Below, piece after piece: positions 8,217 to 16,296 of a DNA stretch of 64,000 nt. Both the position numbers and the translations under genes were made by a program. The first letter of the stretch is position 1, and each line of letters starts with the position of its first letter. The stretch is from contig NZ_JADKSG010000002.1 of assembly GCF_015350805.1 (NCBI RefSeq), positions 496,001 to 560,000 of the forward strand, written 5' to 3'. The stretch is from Herbiconiux sp. VKM Ac-1786 (lineage in GTDB: Bacteria; Actinomycetota; Actinomycetes; Actinomycetales; Microbacteriaceae). The notes under the pieces are model-generated. The model was not told the DNA's origin, did no database searches, and was given only the letters and a program-made list of their open reading frames with translations.

Positions 8217-9207
8217 GGGTCGCCACCAGAGCGTCGAGCGCCGCCCGGTTGCGGTCGACGAAGTCCTGGTCGAGGCGCTGCTGCTCGGCGGCGAGCAGCT
8301 CGTCGTAGTGGCTCGACTCCGCGCAGTCGAGGTCGGCGACCGCGACGGCGATCTCCTCCTCCTGCAGGGCGGAGAGTGCGGCCTCGTCGACGTCCGCCGG
8401 CTGGGCCCCGTCGACGGGCGCCGTCTCGGGGCGGGCCAGGACGCCGTAGCGATCGCTGAAGTCGGTCATCGGGTCGCCCTTGTGCTCGTACCCGGGATGC
8501 CCGGCGGCGGCGAGGCAGTCGCTCCAGTCCCGCTCGGCGTCGACCACCGCATCCGCCGATGCCGCCCGGTCGGGCAGCGCCTGCAACTCGTCGATCAGCC
8601 CCTGCGACTCGGGATCGCCCACGGCGACGCCCGCCGCGAGGTCGGCCTCGTGGGCTGCCGCGCCCATACAGCCGGCGGTCGTCCAGTCCCAGTCGGGCAC
8701 CGGCCCGGTGGCCGCCTCGACGGGCATCCCGTAGAGCGCCTCCTCCCAGGCGGCCCGCTCGCTGTCACTCAGCCCCGCGAGGTAGTCGGCGTTCGGGTCG
8801 ACCCAGTCGTGGTCGACGGTCGGCGAGGAGTACGGACTGCTCACGACGCCGTAGCCGTACTGCTCCGCGAACTCGCGGCTCCCCCACTCGACGGTTCCAC
8901 CGGCCGCGTCGTCGATCGAGATGCCCGAGGAGGTGTCGGGCTCGTACGGGAAGCCCTGCTCCTTCATGCACGCGGCCGCCGCGGTCTGCATCGTGTCGTT
9001 GCGGAGCTGCATCTCCTCGTCGGAGCTGCCGCCGTAGATGGCGTCGAAGTACGGTGCGAGCGGCGACTCCGAGGTGGGCGGCGCATCGGTGCCGGGCGCT
9101 CCCCCGGTGCAGGCCGAGAGGGCGAGCAGCACGGCTCCTGCGACGGCTGCGGTCGAGAAGGCCGAGAGACGGAGCCGGCCTCTGGGGCGGGCGGACGACT
9201 GGTGCAT
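8206..9207 (-). CDS. Exporter-associated lipoprotein of unknown function
   Basis: A 333-residue secreted lipoprotein. A basic N-terminus and hydrophobic core end in the lipobox LSAC (Cys about residue 33), so it should be lipidated and held on the outer face of the membrane. The mature part is acidic and has recurring Cys-centred segments (ACMKEQGFPY, GCMGAAAHEA, DCLAAAGHPG, DLDCAESS), which look like an even set of cysteines able to form disulfides. I do not recognise an enzyme or a solute-binding fold. It is the first gene of the operon, with a good GGAGG before ATG 9207, and overlaps the adaptor gene. A role in cargo capture or sensing is inference. Confidence 0.7.
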   Translation of the reverse strand: MHQSSARPRGRLRLSAFSTAAVAGAVLLALSACTGGAPGTDAPPTSESPLAPYFDAIYGGSSDEEMQLRNDTMQTAAAACMKEQGFPYEPDTSSGISIDDAAGGTVEWGSREFAEQYGYGVVSSPYSSPTVDHDWVDPNADYLAGLSDSERAAWEEALYGMPVEAATGPVPDWDWTTAGCMGAAAHEADLAAGVAVGDPESQGLIDELQALPDRAASADAVVDAERDWSDCLAAAGHPGYEHKGDPMTDFSDRYGVLARPETAPVDGAQPADVDEAALSALQEEEIAVAVADLDCAESSHYDELLAAEQQRLDQDFVDRNRAALDALVATHDD

Positions 9208-9359
9208 GATTCCTCCGAAGATGACGATTGCTCGGCATCACGGTAGACCATGGCGGTCGGCGGCGCGGCGGCTCTCGGGGTACTCCCACCGCGCCCCAAG
9301 GGTCCGCTAGATTTGCCGCAGGCGCGACGGGAGTGCGCGCACGGACGAGGGGGAACACC

Positions 9360-9980
9360 ATGACCGCACCGACCACCGCCGGGCCCGCAGCCGGGTCCGC
9401 CTCCGGCTTCCTGCTCTTCCCGGGCGACATCGGCGGCGGCGTCGCGAAGTGGCTGAAGATCGGCCTCTGGGTGCGCGCCGTGCTCTCGGTCGTGCTCGGC
9501 ATCGTCGTGCTGGTGCTCGCGTTCAACAACCCCGACGCCATCGTCTCCACGATCGCCCTGCTGTTCGCGATCTACTTCTGGATCATCGGCCTCATGCGCA
9601 TCGTGCAGGGCATCGTCAGCACGGGCATGACGGGTGGCATCCGCGCGCTCGGCATCATCCTCGGTGTGCTGCTGATCGTCGCGGGCGTCGTCGCGATCCG
9701 CAACCCGGTCGTCTCGCTGGTCGCGCTGGCCTTCGTGATCGGCTTCTCCTGGATCATCGAGGGCACCCTCGCCGTGATGGAGACCGCGAAGGACTCCTCG
9801 CAGTGGTTCGGCACGATCCTCGGCGTCATCTCGGTGGTCGCCGGCATCGTCGTCATTTTCCTGCCGCTGGAATCGATCGGCATCCTGGTGCTGTTCACCG
9901 GCATCAGCCTGATCGTCACCGGCGTCTTCGCCGCGATCACCGCGGTCATGCTCGGCAAGGCGCCGAAGACCGTCCGGTAA
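9360..9980 (+). CDS. HdeD-family (DUF308) membrane protein
   Basis: A 206-residue integral membrane protein with six hydrophobic helices in three pairs, the layout of HdeD/DUF308 proteins. Hallmarks are the repeated pattern of a Gly-rich helix, a short NP-containing turn (FNNPDAI and IRNPVVS) and a second helix. HdeD in enterobacteria is linked to acid stress; the molecular activity of actinobacterial members is not known. The start at 9360 follows GACGAGGGGG and skips an upstream in-frame extension with no membrane or conserved sequence. It is divergent from the exporter operon. Confidence 0.85.
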   Translation: MTAPTTAGPAAGSASGFLLFPGDIGGGVAKWLKIGLWVRAVLSVVLGIVVLVLAFNNPDAIVSTIALLFAIYFWIIGLMRIVQGIVSTGMTGGIRALGIILGVLLIVAGVVAIRNPVVSLVALAFVIGFSWIIEGTLAVMETAKDSSQWFGTILGVISVVAGIVVIFLPLESIGILVLFTGISLIVTGVFAAITAVMLGKAPKTVR

Positions 9981-10000
9981 AGACCCGCACACCCGCAGGG

Positions 10001-10477
10001 CTACGCGAGCCGCTCCACCAGCTCCGCGAGCCCGGCGGGCTCCACCGCGTCCGTCGTCGCCGCGAGCTCCGACGGAGCGAACCACCGCCACCCCTCCACG
10101 TCGACCCGCTCGTCGTCCGTCCAGTTCGTATCGACCGGCTCGAACCGCTCGGTGCGCAGCCGGTACCACTCCTCGTGATACGAGCGGCGGATGCCCTCGG
10201 CCGGCTCCCCCACGAAGTCGTGCGCCCACACGGGGTCACCCAGCTCCGCCTCGGTGAGCACCAGTCCGGTCTCCTCGAACAGCTCTCGCACGGCCGCCTC
10301 GGCGTGGGTCTCCCCCGGATCGAGATGGCCGCCGGGGGTCAGCCAGCGGGTGGGGTTCGCGGGAGCATCCGCCCTCGTGAAGAACAGCAGGGCCGCACCC
10401 TCGGCGTCGGTCACGAGCACCCGCGACTTCAGGATGATCGTGCCCTCCGGCACGGCCGCATCCGCTGCCCCGCCCAC
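10001..10477 (-). CDS. NUDIX hydrolase
   Basis: A 158-residue NUDIX pyrophosphohydrolase. The NUDIX box is readable as GGHLDPGETHAEAAVRELFEETG (GX5EX7REUXEEXG), which binds the metal and nucleoside-diphosphate substrate. Substrate range (for example oxidised nucleotides or NDP-sugars) cannot be told from the box. I chose the GTG at 10477, two bases after the stop of the upstream SDR gene; a long read-through of that gene in another frame is a shadow. The pair SDR-NUDIX is probably one transcript. Confidence 0.85.
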   Translation of the reverse strand: MGGAADAAVPEGTIILKSRVLVTDAEGAALLFFTRADAPANPTRWLTPGGHLDPGETHAEAAVRELFEETGLVLTEAELGDPVWAHDFVGEPAEGIRRSYHEEWYRLRTERFEPVDTNWTDDERVDVEGWRWFAPSELAATTDAVEPAGLAELVERLA

Positions 10478-10479
10478 GC

Positions 10480-11250
10480 TCAGACCCCGTTCTGCTCGAA
10501 GTCGCTCACGTCGCCGACGAGGCGGGTGTGGTCGGCCGGGATGGGCTCGACGGCCGCGGCGGCGACCTCGGCGGCGAACTCGCTGACGTTGTAGAGGCGG
10601 CCGGCGGCCTCCTTGCGGGCGCCGATCGCGCCGGGGTTCATGCGCTCGAGCAGCGTGGCCGTGATGGTGCCCTCGATCATGTCGCCCGAGACGACGACGA
10701 ACTCGACGCCCGCCTCGTCGAGGCGCGGGATGAGGTCGCGCAGGGCGTCCTCGCCGGCGCGCTTGGACAGGGCGACCTGCTCGTACTCGGGCATGGTCGG
10801 CGTGGTGCGGATGAAGTGCGCCTGGTGGCTCGTGACGAACACGACGCGCGAGCCGGGGGCGAGCAGGGGCAGCGCCGAGGTCAGCACGCTCACCTGGGCG
10901 TCGCGGTTCAGGCTCATGGCGTAGTCCTCGGCCATGCCGCTCTCCATGCCGCCCGAGGCGTTCAGCACGAGGATGTCGAGGCCGCCGAGCTCGGACTGCA
11001 CCTGGTCGAACAGGCCGGCGACCGACTCGGGGTCGGTGAGGTCGGCCCCGGCGACGACGGCGGTGCCGCCGTTCTCGCGGATGGAGTTCGCGAGCTTCAC
11101 CGCGCGCGCCTCCTTGTTGCGGTAGTTGATGACGACCGAGGCGCCCGCCTCGGCGAAGTAGCCGAGGGTGTCGGCGCCGATGCCGCGGGACGATCCGGTG
11201 ACGAGAACGCGCTTGCCGTCGAGCGATCCGGGGGCGAGGGGGTTGGACAC
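10480..11250 (-). CDS. Short-chain dehydrogenase/reductase (SDR)
   Basis: A 256-residue classical SDR. The cofactor motif is VTGSSRGIGADTLG (TGxxxGxG, about 16-29), followed by DLTD for the adenine pocket and the NASGG (NAG-like) stabilising motif. The catalytic Ser/Tyr region is unusual. Where YxxxK is expected, the protein reads YEQVALSKRAGEDAL, so Tyr and Lys are present but spaced differently (Y-x6-K). That may mean altered catalysis, and the enzyme reaction is not assigned. A GGAG site precedes ATG 11250. The NUDIX gene follows 2 bases after its stop. Confidence 0.8.
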   Translation of the reverse strand: MSNPLAPGSLDGKRVLVTGSSRGIGADTLGYFAEAGASVVINYRNKEARAVKLANSIRENGGTAVVAGADLTDPESVAGLFDQVQSELGGLDILVLNASGGMESGMAEDYAMSLNRDAQVSVLTSALPLLAPGSRVVFVTSHQAHFIRTTPTMPEYEQVALSKRAGEDALRDLIPRLDEAGVEFVVVSGDMIEGTITATLLERMNPGAIGARKEAAGRLYNVSEFAAEVAAAAVEPIPADHTRLVGDVSDFEQNGV

Positions 11251-11389
11251 GGGGACTCCTTGGAACTCGGGGTGGCGAACCCGTCGAGACTACCAACTCG
11301 GCGTGCACCCGACCCGATGTCGGCGCCGCCTGATAGCGTCGGAGGTACCGATCGAGACCGCACAGGTCGCACACGGGAGGAGACCGCAG

Positions 11390-11905
11390 ATGCTCGAATT
11401 CCTTGACAGCTATGCCTGGATCGTCTGGCTGGGCCTCATCCTGCTGTTCATCGTCATCGAGATTTTCACGCTCGAGTTCACGTTCCTGATGATCGCCATC
11501 GGCAGTCTCGGCGGTCTGATCGCCGGGGTGCTCGGCGCTCCGTGGTGGGCGCAGATCGTGGTCGCGGCGGCCGTCTCGCTCCTCCTCCTCCTGACGTTGC
11601 GGCCTCCGCTGCTGAAGCGACTGAAGCGCGGCGGCGACCCGGCGAAGAGCAACGTCGACGCCCTGCTCGGCCTCGAAGGCCACGTGCTCGACCGGCTCAC
11701 GCCGACCGCGGGCCACGTCAAGCTCTCGAACGGCGACACCTGGACGGCGCGGGTCTCCCCCCTCGTCGAGCAGCGCGAGCTCGAGCGGGGCGAGCGCGTG
11801 CTCGTCACCGCCATCGACGGCGCCACCGCCATGGTCGTGCCGGCCTCGGCCTCCACTCCCCCCGACGGGCTGACGCCCGGAAACCGGAAGGAAGCGACAC
11901 CGTGA
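11390..11905 (+). CDS. NfeD-like membrane protein
   Basis: A 171-residue NfeD protein. Three or four N-terminal helices (about 8-75) with a Gly-rich hairpin are followed by a soluble OB-fold-like domain (about 85-150) with the pattern LEGHVLDRLTPTAGHVKLSNGDTWTA. NfeD proteins act together with SPFH/stomatin partners in membrane microdomains and quality control, and the SPFH gene indeed overlaps the stop (GTGA). The ATG at 11390 has GGGAGGAG 8 bases upstream; a longer in-frame extension upstream lacks conservation. Confidence 0.9.
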   Translation: MLEFLDSYAWIVWLGLILLFIVIEIFTLEFTFLMIAIGSLGGLIAGVLGAPWWAQIVVAAAVSLLLLLTLRPPLLKRLKRGGDPAKSNVDALLGLEGHVLDRLTPTAGHVKLSNGDTWTARVSPLVEQRELERGERVLVTAIDGATAMVVPASASTPPDGLTPGNRKEATP

Positions 11906-13188
11906 ACGACTCCGTGGGTCAGATCGTGCTGTTCGTCGTCATCGCGATCGTCGTCGTCTTCGCCCTGGTGGTGCTGGCGCGCTCCGTGCGCATCATCCCC
12001 CAGGCGCGGGCCGGCGTCGTGGAGCGGCTGGGCCGCTACCACAAGACGCTCATGCCGGGCCTGAACATCCTGGTGCCCTTCATCGACCGGCTGCGGCCGC
12101 TGATCGACCTGCGTGAGCAGGTCGTCTCGTTCCCGCCCCAGCCGGTGATCACCGAAGACAACCTGGTCGTCTCGATCGACACGGTCGTCTTCTTCCAGGT
12201 GACGGATGCACGGGCCGCGACCTATGAGATCGCGAACTACCTGGGTGCCGTCGAGCAGCTCGCCACCACCACGCTCCGCAACGTGGTGGGTGGTCTGAAC
12301 CTCGAAGAGGCGCTGACCAGCCGCGACGAGATCAACGGGCAGCTGCGCATCGTGCTCGACGAGGCGACCGGCAAGTGGGGCATCCGCGTGTCGCGCGTGG
12401 AGCTCAAGGCGATCGACCCGCCCGCCTCCATCCAGGACTCGATGGAGAAGCAGATGCGCGCGGAGCGGGAGCGTCGCGCCGTCATCCTCACCGCCGAGGG
12501 AACGAAGCAGTCCTCCATCCTCGAGGCCGAGGGTGCGCGGCAGTCGCAGATCCTCCGGGCCGAGGGTGACGCCAAGGCGCAGGTGCTGCGGGCGCAGGGT
12601 GAGGCGGAGGCGATCACCACGGTGTTCGGCGCCATCCACCGGGGCGAGCCCGACAACATGCTGCTGGCCTACCAGTACCTGCAGACCCTGCCGAAGCTGG
12701 CCGAGGGCAGCGCGAACAAGCTCTGGGTCATCCCGAGCGAGCTGACCGAGGCGCTGAAGGGCATCGGGCAAGCGTTCGGCGAGAAGGGCGGAGCGGTCGC
12801 GGCCGGTCTCGGCGGCGGGCAGCGCTCCGGCCCGAGCGAGGCCGCGAAGAACGGTGGGCTCACCGGTGGCGACGCGGCGGGTGGCACCACGTCGTCGGCG
12901 CTGGCGGATGCTCAGGCCGCCGTGCGCGACGCCACCGCCGCCGCGCGCAACGCCGCGAACGCGTCCGCGGCCGGCCGCCCCGCCGGCGCGGGCATCGGCG
13001 ACGGCACCACCCCGAGCGGCAGCACCTCGGGTGGCAGCACCACGGGTGGCACCGCCTCGGGCGGCAGCGAGTCGGCAGCCGGCGGCACGGCGGGCGGCGG
13101 GTCGGGGGCGCACGCCGCCGACGAGCCGGGCGACGCCGGCACCGGCGCGGGCGACGAAGCCGGGGATGCCGGGACGCCCGGGCGCTAG
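11902..13188 (+). CDS. SPFH/Band-7 (stomatin-like) protein
   Basis: A 428-residue membrane-anchored SPFH protein. One N-terminal helix (about 8-28) is followed by the SPFH domain (about 35-190; ARAGVVERLGRYHKTLMPGLN, then VDLRE-like LIDLREQVV). A coiled-coil with tandem AEG motifs (AEGTKQ, AEGARQ, AEGDAK) comes next. The last ~120 residues are a Gly/Ser/Ala/Thr low-complexity tail, an extension beyond the usual ~300-residue stomatin. It is presumed to oligomerise in the membrane with NfeD. The GTG start overlaps the nfeD stop. The 3' end overlaps the GDPD gene by 23 bases. Confidence 0.9.
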   Translation: MNDSVGQIVLFVVIAIVVVFALVVLARSVRIIPQARAGVVERLGRYHKTLMPGLNILVPFIDRLRPLIDLREQVVSFPPQPVITEDNLVVSIDTVVFFQVTDARAATYEIANYLGAVEQLATTTLRNVVGGLNLEEALTSRDEINGQLRIVLDEATGKWGIRVSRVELKAIDPPASIQDSMEKQMRAERERRAVILTAEGTKQSSILEAEGARQSQILRAEGDAKAQVLRAQGEAEAITTVFGAIHRGEPDNMLLAYQYLQTLPKLAEGSANKLWVIPSELTEALKGIGQAFGEKGGAVAAGLGGGQRSGPSEAAKNGGLTGGDAAGGTTSSALADAQAAVRDATAAARNAANASAAGRPAGAGIGDGTTPSGSTSGGSTTGGTASGGSESAAGGTAGGGSGAHAADEPGDAGTGAGDEAGDAGTPGR

Positions 13189-13996
13189 CCGGGCGGAGCG
13201 GCGCGCGGCGGCCCGGAGCGGGTACTTCGCGGGGCCGCTCCCCCGGGTGCTCGCGCACCGCGGGCTCGCGACGAGCGTGCCCGAGAACACGCTGGCCGCC
13301 TTCGAGGCGGCCGTAGCGGCGGGGGCCGAGTACCTCGAGACCGACGTGCACGCCACCGCCGACGGCATCGCCGTGGCCGCCCACGACCCCACGCTCGACC
13401 GCATCGCCGGACGTGACGAGGAGATCGCGGCCCTGACGCTCGAGCAGCTCGCCGCCGTCGACCTCGGCGGCGACCAGCGCTTCTCCACGCTCGCTGAGCT
13501 GCTGGTCGCCCTCCCGGCGAGCCGCTTCAACATCGACGTCAAGGCCGAGGCGGCCGCGGCGCCGGCCGCGGCCGCGATCGAGGCCGCCGGTGCACGCGAC
13601 CGGGTGCTGCTGACGTCGTTCTCGGCGAGACGTCGCCGCTCGGCGAGCGTGCTGCTGCCGGGGGTCGCCACCTCGGCCTCGGCGCAGGAGTTCGTTCCGG
13701 CGCTGGTGGCGGCGAAGCTGGGGCTCACTCCCCTGGCCCGGCTGTTCCTCCGCCGGGTCGACGCCGTGCAGATCCCCCGGCGCATCGGCCGCATCGAGAC
13801 GGTGACCGCGCGCACCGTCCGGCGGCTGCAGGCGGCGGGGGTCGAGGTGCACGTCTGGACGATCAACGACGTCGACGAGGCCCGCCTGCTGCTCGAGCGC
13901 GGAGTCGACGGGATCGTCACCGACCGGGTCGACCTGATGCTGCCGTTGGCCGCCGAGTTCCGCCGCCGGGCGCGCGGCCGAGGGCGACAGCAGTAG
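13166..13996 (+). CDS. Glycerophosphodiester phosphodiesterase
   Basis: A 276-residue GDPD-family enzyme that splits glycerophosphodiesters into glycerol-3-phosphate and an alcohol. The TIM-barrel signatures are VLAHRGLATSVPENT with the catalytic His and Glu, ETDVHATADG with metal ligands, and AHDPTLDRI with the second His. Near the C-terminus WTINDVDEARLLL and GVDGIVTDRVDL complete the fold. There is no signal peptide, so it acts in the cytoplasm. The ATG at 13166 lies inside the end of the SPFH gene in another frame, making a three-gene nfeD-SPFH-GDPD unit. Confidence 0.93.
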   Translation: MPGRPGASRAERRAAARSGYFAGPLPRVLAHRGLATSVPENTLAAFEAAVAAGAEYLETDVHATADGIAVAAHDPTLDRIAGRDEEIAALTLEQLAAVDLGGDQRFSTLAELLVALPASRFNIDVKAEAAAAPAAAAIEAAGARDRVLLTSFSARRRRSASVLLPGVATSASAQEFVPALVAAKLGLTPLARLFLRRVDAVQIPRRIGRIETVTARTVRRLQAAGVEVHVWTINDVDEARLLLERGVDGIVTDRVDLMLPLAAEFRRRARGRGRQQ

Positions 13997-14084
13997 AGCA
14001 TCCGGCCCGACACGCCCGAGCTGCAGTGGCCCCCGAAAGGGGAATGGCGCGCTTGACTGGGAGACGTCTGGCAATACCCGGCTC

Positions 14085-14112
14085 GGGAAAGGATTCCGCC
14101 GCGCACGCCGTT
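14085..14112 (+). promoter_or_regulatory. Candidate SigR/SigH-type promoter of rbpA
   Basis: GGGAAA (14085-14090) is followed, 19 bases later, by GTT (14110-14112), close to the GGAA(T)-N18/19-GTT consensus of thiol-stress ECF sigma factors. The site lies about 35 bases before the rbpA ATG. In Streptomyces coelicolor rbpA is known to be in the SigR regulon, which supports the reading. An overlapping TATAAC (14112-14117) could serve the housekeeping sigma factor, but no good -35 pairs with it. Confidence 0.45.
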
Positions 14113-14146
14113 ATAACGAATAAGCAACGCGAGAGGAGACCACACA

Positions 14147-14512
14147 ATGGCAGATCGCAGTTTGCGCGGAATGCGTCTGGGCGCACAAAGCCTGCAGAGC
14201 GAAGAGGGCGTCGTTTTCTCGCCCCGAGCGACGTACACGTACCGCTGCGCGACATGTGGCCGTGACACCGACATGGTGTTCTCGGCCGAGGCGGAGGCCC
14301 CCGAGAGCTGGGAATGCAAGTTCTGCAGCCATGAGGCCCTGCTGATGGTGGGTTCGGAGCCCGTCGTCATCGACCACAGCGACGCGAAGACGCCGCGCTC
14401 CCACTGGGACATGCTGCTCGAACGGCGCACGCGCGCCGAGCTCGAGGAGCTGCTCGAGGAGCGCCTGCAGTACCTGCGCGCCCGTCGCGGCACGCAGAAG
14501 ATCGGCGCCTAG
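14147..14512 (+). CDS. rbpA: RNA polymerase-binding protein RbpA
   Basis: A 121-residue actinobacterial transcription factor that binds RNA polymerase and group I/II sigma factors and stabilises the open complex. The N-terminal tail (MADRSLRGMRLGAQSL) and the zinc-ribbon-like core with CATCGRD and CKFCSHEA are clear. The C-terminal sigma-interacting domain reads RSHWDMLLERRTRAELEELLEERL. The start is fixed by GAGAGGAG 8 bases upstream. It is monocistronic, convergent with lnt, and ends at a hairpin terminator. A thiol-stress-type promoter is suggested upstream. Confidence 0.97.
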   Translation: MADRSLRGMRLGAQSLQSEEGVVFSPRATYTYRCATCGRDTDMVFSAEAEAPESWECKFCSHEALLMVGSEPVVIDHSDAKTPRSHWDMLLERRTRAELEELLEERLQYLRARRGTQKIGA

Positions 14513-14548
14513 CCCCGCCACCCCGCGGGCAGATCGCCCGCACGCACG

Positions 14549-14582
14549 AACGCCGCTCGGCACGAGCCCGGGCGGCGTTTCT
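14549..14582. terminator. Convergent hairpin terminator between rbpA and lnt
   Basis: The arms AACGCCGCTCGG (14549-14560) and CCGGGCGGCGTT (14568-14579) pair over 12 bases with one G-U and a 7-base loop, and T residues follow on the plus strand. It sits between two converging genes and can serve both. Confidence 0.75.
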
Positions 14583-14597
14583 GTGCCCGTGGGCGGG

Positions 14598-16289
14598 TCA
14601 GGCGCGGCGGCGGCCCGCCCAGAGGGCGACGACGAGGCCGCCGAGGCCGAGGCCGCCCACGAGCCACTCGATCTGGAACCCCAGCACCGCGGCCGGCGTC
14701 GCCACCGTGGCCAGCGGCACGTCGGCGATCATCGCCCCCGCCTCGTAGGCCGGGATCGTCGTGATGTTCTGCCCGTCGGGCCCGATGATCGCCGAGGTGC
14801 CGACGGTGGAGATGTTCACCACGCTCCGCCCGAACTCCACGGCCCGCAGCCGCGCGATGGCGAGCTGCTGCAGGTTCTCGTCGGTCTGCCCGAAGTCGGC
14901 GTTGTTCGTCTGCGCCAGCACCACCTGCGCGCCCTCGGCCGACATGGCGCGCATCACGGCGTCGTCGGTGATGTCGAAGCAGATCGAGATGCCGGCGCGC
15001 AGTCCGTCGATGTCGAAGGTGAGGTCGGTCGTGCCGAACTCGTAGTCGCGGGTGACCAGGTCGACGAGGTCGGGGGCGAGGCTGCGGAAGAAGGCGCGGT
15101 TGGGCATCCACTCGGCGAAGGGGACGGGGTGCCGCTTGTCGTAGTGGTCGGTGGCGGCACCGTTCTGCCAGAGCAGCGAGGTGTTGTAGACCTTGTCGTC
15201 GCGCACCTGGATGGTGCCCACCACGAGGGGCACGTCGCCGAGCTCGCGGCTCACCGCGTCGAGCGTGCCGGCCGCGAGGGAGTTGGTGGTCGGGTCGATG
15301 TCCGAGCCGTTCTCGGGCCAGACGACGATGTCCGGGTCCTGCCCCTCGAGGAAGCGGGACGCCGAGACGTGGTCGTTCAGGATGTCGCCGCGCTCGTGCA
15401 CCGCGAACAGTCCGGCGTCGGAGTCGCCCTGCACTCCCCCGATGCGCGAGGTGCCCGAGGTGGGCGCCGACCACGCCGGCACCGCGAGGAGGGCGACGGC
15501 GGCCGTCACGGCGGCCAGGATGCGCGCGGGGCGGCCGAGGGCATCCGTCGCCCAGCGGCCCTCACGGCAGAGCTGCACGGTGAACGCGACCAGCCAGACC
15601 AGCAGGAAGCTCAGCCCGGCCATGCCGACCCACGCGATGAGCGAGGTGAACGGGCTGTCGGACTGCGACATCGCCACCCGCGCCCAGGAGAAGCCGCCGT
15701 AGGGGAAGATCGCGTTGATGCCCTCGCGGAGCGTCCAGAGGCCGGCGATGACGATCGGCACGAGGCCGAGGCGGCCCCAGCGGCCCGGCCAGACCCGGTC
15801 GGCGCGCCGGTAGACGAGGGCGATCAGGATGGCGCCGAGCGCGAAGTAGACCGCCTCGAACAGCGTCAGCCCGAGCCACGGCACCGGGCCGAGGTAGAGC
15901 GTCAACCAGATGATGTGGGTGCCCCAGAACGTGGCACCCCCGACGAGGCCGACGAGCAGCGCGCCGCCCCAGGTGCGGCCGACGAGCGAGACGAGCACGA
16001 TCCCGACGCCGAGGAGCGTCAGCGGCCAGAGGTTCTTGTCGGGGAAGCCGGCGTCGAGCGTGATGCCGGCGCCGACCGCCGCGAGCACGGCCAGCCAGAG
16101 CGGCAGGATCGGCACGGCCGGAGGCAGGACCAGGGGCGAGGCCGCGGCGCCGAGGCCGGCCACGCGGTGACGCCTCAGTAGGGACCTGCCGGGTCGAGCG
16201 GACGAGCGGGCGGACCCCCCGGCCCCCCCGGGCGCGCCGGTGGGCGGAGTGGGCGGAGTGGGCGGAGTGGGATCGAGAACGCGCGTCAC
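14598..16289 (-). CDS. lnt: Apolipoprotein N-acyltransferase
   Basis: A 563-residue membrane enzyme that adds the N-acyl chain to lipoproteins. About eight hydrophobic helices in the N-terminal half and one at the C-terminus flank an extracytoplasmic nitrilase domain (about 285-525). The catalytic triad is readable: Glu326 in WPENGSD, Lys385 in YDKRHPVPFAEW, and Cys437 in GISICFDIT. I chose the GTG at 16289 (GAGG upstream) because the longer frame overlaps helY. The N-terminus is Pro/Thr-rich (PTPPTPPTPPTG), encoded by three 9-base repeats (16241-16267). Actinobacteria use Lnt for triacylated lipoproteins; several lipoproteins are in this window. Confidence 0.93.
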   Translation of the reverse strand: MTRVLDPTPPTPPTPPTGAPGGAGGSARSSARPGRSLLRRHRVAGLGAAASPLVLPPAVPILPLWLAVLAAVGAGITLDAGFPDKNLWPLTLLGVGIVLVSLVGRTWGGALLVGLVGGATFWGTHIIWLTLYLGPVPWLGLTLFEAVYFALGAILIALVYRRADRVWPGRWGRLGLVPIVIAGLWTLREGINAIFPYGGFSWARVAMSQSDSPFTSLIAWVGMAGLSFLLVWLVAFTVQLCREGRWATDALGRPARILAAVTAAVALLAVPAWSAPTSGTSRIGGVQGDSDAGLFAVHERGDILNDHVSASRFLEGQDPDIVVWPENGSDIDPTTNSLAAGTLDAVSRELGDVPLVVGTIQVRDDKVYNTSLLWQNGAATDHYDKRHPVPFAEWMPNRAFFRSLAPDLVDLVTRDYEFGTTDLTFDIDGLRAGISICFDITDDAVMRAMSAEGAQVVLAQTNNADFGQTDENLQQLAIARLRAVEFGRSVVNISTVGTSAIIGPDGQNITTIPAYEAGAMIADVPLATVATPAAVLGFQIEWLVGGLGLGGLVVALWAGRRRA

Positions 16290-16296
16290 GGCAGCC

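Noticed and set aside
6825-8459. Long plus-strand open frame (544 codons) over the adaptor gene
   Set aside because: It is antisense to a well-supported adaptor, rich in Arg/Gly/His with no domain, and arises from high GC in the third codon position of the true gene.
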